The notes under the pieces are model-generated. The model did not search any database and was not told the DNA's origin. It worked only from the letters and a program-made list of their open reading frames with translations. DNA of 64,000 bases from Rhexocercosporidium sp. MPI-PUGE-AT-0058 (taxonomy: Eukaryota; Ascomycota; Leotiomycetes; Helotiales), in NCBI GenBank assembly GCA_020746875.1, contig JAGTJL010000023.1:310001-374000 (forward strand), read 5' to 3'. Of this stretch, positions 59,726 through 64,000 are shown one piece after another. How positions within the stretch are numbered: position 1 is the stretch's first letter; each line of letters opens with the position of its first letter. The translations under genes were made by a program, and so were the position numbers.

Positions 59726-60378
59726 ATGGCAGACGTTGACCTTACACAGAACCGTCAGGCGGAGTTGAGAGCAACAACAATTTCCATTACTATTCTTGCT
59801 ATCTTTTTTGTTACTCTTAGATTTTTGTCTCGACGGATGAAGGGGATTGGGGTTGGTGTTGACGACATCATGATACTCGTTGCTTTGGTAAGCTCAACGG
59901 CTCTTATCTATCGTACCACAACTGATGATGTATACAGTTCGCACTTTTTGCAGCATGTGCAGCATGCTTGATTGGAATCATTATGGGATGGGAATGCACA
60001 CGGCTGCATTGACTACGCCACAAATTGTCTCATACGCAAAGGTAAACCTTAACATGAGTTGTCTAGTACGCTTAGCTGACCTCAGAAGTCCTTGATCGCC
60101 TTTGAGTGTCTATATGTTACTTGCATCTGTTTGACAAAGATATCTTTGCTTCTGATGTACCTTCGAATCTTCCCAGTCCGCAGTATCAAAATTGGCGCCT
60201 ACGTTCTCGGCGCACTCTCCATATCCTGGTGTATCGCCATCATCATGGTCTCGATCTTCCAATGCACTCCAATAGAGAGGACTTTGAAGCCCTGCCCCGG
60301 CTGCAACTAATAAAGGCAATAGTATTGTTTATCCAGAATAATCACCTCGTCCTGCGTGCTCGCAAGCGAGACTGCACT
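59726..60378 (+). pseudogene. Truncated, frameshifted fungal-rhodopsin-domain (PTH11-like) protein
   Basis: Three exons remain (59726-59887, 59938-60041, 60086-60378) of a seven-TM protein of the fungal rhodopsin-domain group. Visible blocks are RATTISITILAIFFVTLRFL (TM1), RRMKGIGVGVDDIMILVAL (the family RxxxxxxxGxDDxxI motif), FALFAACAACLIGIIMGW, TTPQIVSYAK, FECLYVTCICLTKISLLLMY with LRIFP, and SIFQCTPIERTLKP. Exon 2 has lost one base near 59990: the frame ends TRLH* whereas the next frame gives MHTAALTTPQIVSYAK. After CPGCN the frame breaks again, and homology (KAIVLFIQN) stops at about 60378 where unrelated sequence begins; about four membrane segments are missing. Start and splice sites are otherwise intact, so decay is recent. 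Confidence 0.82.
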
Positions 60379-63040
60379 TGACACATCGCCGCTTTTCTCA
60401 CCCTCGCCTCACCTCGCGCTCACCCTTCCTCACCCTTCCTTACCCTCGCCTCACCCACCCTTCACGCGCAGTCTTCACTACCTCACCTCCGCTCACTACC
60501 CCTTAGCAGCTCGAAATCTTTAGTTACTCTTTATATAAGGCTTATTTTAGTAGCGCTATTAAGAATATTAACTCTTAACGAGTAAGATCAAAGGGTGCTA
60601 GAACGGGTCCCGGTGATTAAAATAAGCTTTTTATTATTAAAATAACTTAACGCCTTATATTTTTTATATTTAATTAAGACTAGACTTAAGTCTTTTAATA
60701 TATACTTTATTTAGTTATTATAATCTTTTAACTTTTATAACCTCTTTCCTTATCTTTTCTTATATTATTTATTTTTTCTTATACTTTATATTCTTAAGTG
60801 TTCTCTTTTTCTAACGTTATAATTTTTTTTTTTTTTTTTTTAGCTTTGTGCTCTCCTTATAGAGCTTTTAATTTTTTATTTTTATAACTTTAAGACTTAT
60901 TATTTATAAGTATAAAGAATACGTAAAATAAGGAAGAAAAAGATATTAAAAGAGAAGGCGAAAAAGGCTCGAGAAAATGAATTTAATAATAATAATAATA
61001 TTATTAATAATTCTTTTATCTTAAAAAAAATCTTACCTTATATTACTGGGGTATATAATGAGTAGATGGATATGTGGCTAGAGTAGGTCCCCCGCCCCCT
61101 CTCCCCACCCTTATAATTTATATTTATATTTTAAAATAAGAACTATGCTAATGTTTCGTCTTTACGTCTTTATAGGTTTACGAAGGACCGTCTAGGCGTA
61201 AACTCTTTTGAATTTCGTACTTTAAAGCGTTTTATTAAATTTATTAATTTTAGTTTAATTAAAAGAGATGGCAACCGTCGATATTATACGTAATTATATG
61301 CGACGTTTTAGTTTAGTTTAGTAATAAGAAACCGGCGAATGTATTCTTAAATAGTTTAAGAGATTACTTATTTATATAAGTATGACTTTATGACTTTCTC
61401 TTTTATTATTCTTTATTAATAAGTGAAAGTATATTAAAGGACTGCTTTAAGTAGATATCGGCTTATTAGTTACTTATCGGGAACGACATTACTTAATCTT
61501 AAAGAAATACCTTATTCTGGTTTTCGCCGTTTAAGAGAACAATTAATTTAAGTTTAATTATAAAGCTTTTTAAGTTAGGTTTAGCGCTAAAATGAATTTC
61601 TATTATTACTTATTAGTTAAAATAAGAGAATTAACAGAATCTTCAGCTCGAGCAAACAGTAGGAAAGGGCTACGTTATAGCGTAAGTAACCTTTGTGATT
61701 AATTAAACTGAAATTGTTTTAAGTTAGATTTATATTAATATTTCTTAATAGAATATTATTATATTAATTAAATATCGTATAGGCACGGGCAGCTGCTCTC
61801 TAGGCACTGCACGTGACTTAATTAGGTTCTGCTACTGTAGACCGCCTTCAGGAGAATAATTATTTTCTCTTAATTCTTAGAGTTTTTAAAATAATAATTA
61901 ATTACTTTAATTTTATTATTATTACTCGTAATACTTTAATTTATTTCTATATTATAATTATAAGCCCTATTAACGAAATTATTAAGTTAATATTCTTCCT
62001 TTTATATATTATTAATTTAGATAAAGCTTATAAAGTAAGTTTATAAATGAAGAGTATTTGCTATACGTTATAAAGTTTTCTACTTTATTATAAAGTATAA
62101 TTTATATTATTATTTTTTATTAATTCTTTTATTTTATTTTAAACGAGTATAAAAGCCGAGCAACTAGACTCAATCCCTCTTTAGTCTTTTCCCTTTTATT
62201 GAATACTCGGAGCTTACGAGAATAATTCTTTCGTTATAATAAACTTAATTTTAGTTTTTTTTGTATAAATAATTGAACTCTTCTTAATTATAATAAGCGC
62301 ACTTAAAACTTTTTAATATTAAGCGTTTAAATTCTTTTATATCTTTTATAAAATATAGAATTTAAAAAATCTTGCGTTATTAACTACTCTTAATCTTCTC
62401 GACGCCGAATCGAAGCCTTTATCGTTAAATAATTTAAGAATGCAATAAGATAAAGAAGTAATTAAGTATAACTTTTAAGCTTAAGCGAAGTAAGACGAAG
62501 ATACTCGCGATTCTATAAAGAAAAGCCTTAAGCCGAGCGTATTACTATCGGTAAAAGTTATAATTAAAAATATAGCTTTAATATATATTATTCTTATAAG
62601 GGAATACGTAAGAAAACTCGTATAATAAACGGAAAAGGCTCGAGCTTATAAGGCAACTTATAAGTAGATTCAGGAGATAATTAATCTTTTTATTTATTAA
62701 GAAGTAATTAGAAAATGCGAGAATAAGGAAGCTTATATAAAAAAGAAGCAGTTAATCGAAATAATAAACGGAGACTCTTAATTAAAATTATAGACTTTTT
62801 AATTATTTTTCTAGATCTTTAAGAAAGATTACGCCTCTTCGGAAATAAGTACTCGCACGCTAATATAATTTTATAAGATTATATTAAGCATATTACCGTA
62901 TTCGGTATGAAGCACACCTTTTCATAACTCAACTACCTTCGCATAAAGCTCCGGCTTCCGGTAAAGGGTTATTCAGGGCTAAAACAGTGGCTTTCAGAAG
63001 CCTTAAGCTTCCGTGTTTTAAACCTCGGAAGCCCTGGTGA

Positions 63041-63139
63041 TATAAAGCTAGTCTTGATACAAAGCTAGTCTTGATATAAAGCTAGTCTTAATATAAAGCT
63101 AGTTCTAAAACCAAGCTAGTTTCAATATAAAGCTAATAA
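63041..63139 (+). repeat. 17-base tandem array (five to six copies)
   Basis: Unit TATAAAGCTAGTCTTGA, three nearly perfect copies (63041-63091) followed by two or three degenerate ones containing AAGCTAG. Confidence 0.85.
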
Positions 63140-63178
63140 CCGATGCGAGAGCAAATAGCCGATGCGAGAGCTAAATAG
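63140..63178 (+). repeat. 19/20-base tandem duplication
   Basis: CCGATGCGAGAGCAAATAG followed directly by the same unit with one extra T. It abuts the 17-base array. Confidence 0.85.
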
Positions 63179-64000
63179 CTTGGCGCCTAAAAGTAGTTAT
63201 ATAGACCTAGTTTCCCCCGAAGTAATGGAATCATCATTCTCACCAAATCTCTTTTTTTTTGAATCTTTAATAAATGGGAATATATACCTTTCCAGCCACA
63301 GCTTTAAACGAAGCGCCAACTTCACGATAGAGCTCCATATAAGCTCCAATCAAGTGCTTACTTAAGCTCTTTTTTAAAGAGGTATACTCTTATTGATAAA
63401 TATTTCTATAAATATAAATCTTCCGCATTTGTTATTAAACGGACTTCGGAAAGTTTTAATTAATATTCTTAGCTTATTTTCTTTCGCGGTTTTATTAATA
63501 TTAATTAAGTTATTAAATTTTAGATTTTATTAATGTGCTCTGAGAGCGTTTCCCGGCACTTTGTCTTCTACTTAGCGCGATTAATATTACTTGGCCGAGG
63601 CGAGGCCATTATAATAGACGAGTATGTTTTATAATATAAAAAGCATTTAAATTATTTAATATAGCTTAAAGAGGATTATTCTTTAAGTTATAAGAAAGGT
63701 TTAGCTAGGTTGTGCTTTAGCTTCTCTGAAACTTAAGCTGAGATTTTAAAAATAAGTATAATTAAAATAGGCCGCTTAAAAAAAAAATCTTAGTATTATT
63801 CCTCGGGGTCTACGAACGGCCCCTGTACCCGTGACTTTATTCGACCGAGCCAGCGGCATAAGGGCTATCTCCGGCCAGAAAACCGGCAAAGCGCTTGAAT
63901 TAAGTAATTAGAAACAGAAGTAGTTATTAAAATGACTAGTAGAATAGATTTTATGTTTAAGGGACTAGAGAAACTAATTCCTTACTGAACTTATTTATTA

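Larger units (their letters stand above)
60379..64000. other. Second AT-rich, RIP-like island, unassigned
   Basis: 3.6 kb, strongly AT-rich and full of TA, with stops in all frames. The left 130 bases (60,380-60,510) are instead C/T-rich with repeated CACCCTTCC/CACCCTCGCCT units. Degraded open segments can be followed at about 61,141-61,390 and 62,396-62,900 on the plus strand, with TAA/TAG at Gln-like positions, but I could not assign a family. A TATAAAAG near 62,150 precedes the second. Includes a T18-19 run at about 60,822-60,840 and the tandem repeats listed separately. Confidence 0.6.

Noticed and set aside
61141..61390. Degraded DUF3435/Starship-type tyrosine recombinase
   Set aside because: The readable peptide has no catalytic R-H-R-Y pattern that I can locate; kept only as an unassigned remnant.
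63041..63178. CRISPR-like array
   Set aside because: Units are directly adjacent with no spacers, and the genome is eukaryotic.

Overview
The window is nuclear DNA of a filamentous ascomycete (Pezizomycotina). The evidence is many short introns of about 45-110 bases with GTRNGT donors and CTRAY-type branch points, fungal-type orthologues throughout, and transposon copies decayed in the way RIP leaves them (CAG/CAA to TAG/TAA, TGG to TAG, catalytic Asp to Asn). The species cannot be read from the sequence; a leotiomycete is only a guess.

Bases 1-23,100 are conserved housekeeping DNA: XRN1 (5'-3' exoribonuclease, running off the left edge) divergent from HAT2 (RbAp46/48-type WD40 protein); an intronless F-box-like protein; a 2.7-kb gene-poor gap; the CDK12/CTK1-type CTD kinase; MCM5 divergent from VPS54 (GARP tether); and a four-TM protein with a PPPY motif. 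Bases 23,400-36,500 hold membrane transport and regulation: a siderophore-type MFS transporter with an ATCTGATAA (SREA-type GATA) site upstream, an unknown four-TM protein, a Zn2Cys6 regulator divergent from a Dal5/Tna1-type MFS permease, and a CutC-like protein.

Bases 38,500-46,400 hold a flavin split-barrel protein (with a probable GC-AG intron), CDC23/APC8 divergent from farnesyl diphosphate synthase ERG20, and a NAPE-PLD-like metallo-hydrolase. Both cell-cycle promoters (MCM5 and CDC23) carry an ACGCGT MluI box about 245 bp upstream of the ATG.

From 46,400 onward the window is gene-poor: one uncertain spliced orphan gene, one alpha/beta hydrolase, then AT-rich transposon islands. The first island (52,450-58,535) can be resolved completely. 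It is a piggyBac-like element bounded by TTAA into which a Fot1/pogo-type element (53,275-55,793) and a Tc1-type element (55,969-57,335) have inserted at TA dinucleotides. Removing each insert with one TA copy restores the piggyBac reading frame, and all three transposases are RIP-degraded. Right of it lies a frameshifted, truncated fungal-rhodopsin-domain (PTH11-like) pseudogene whose break point at about 60,380 is the edge of a second, unassigned AT-rich island reaching the window end.
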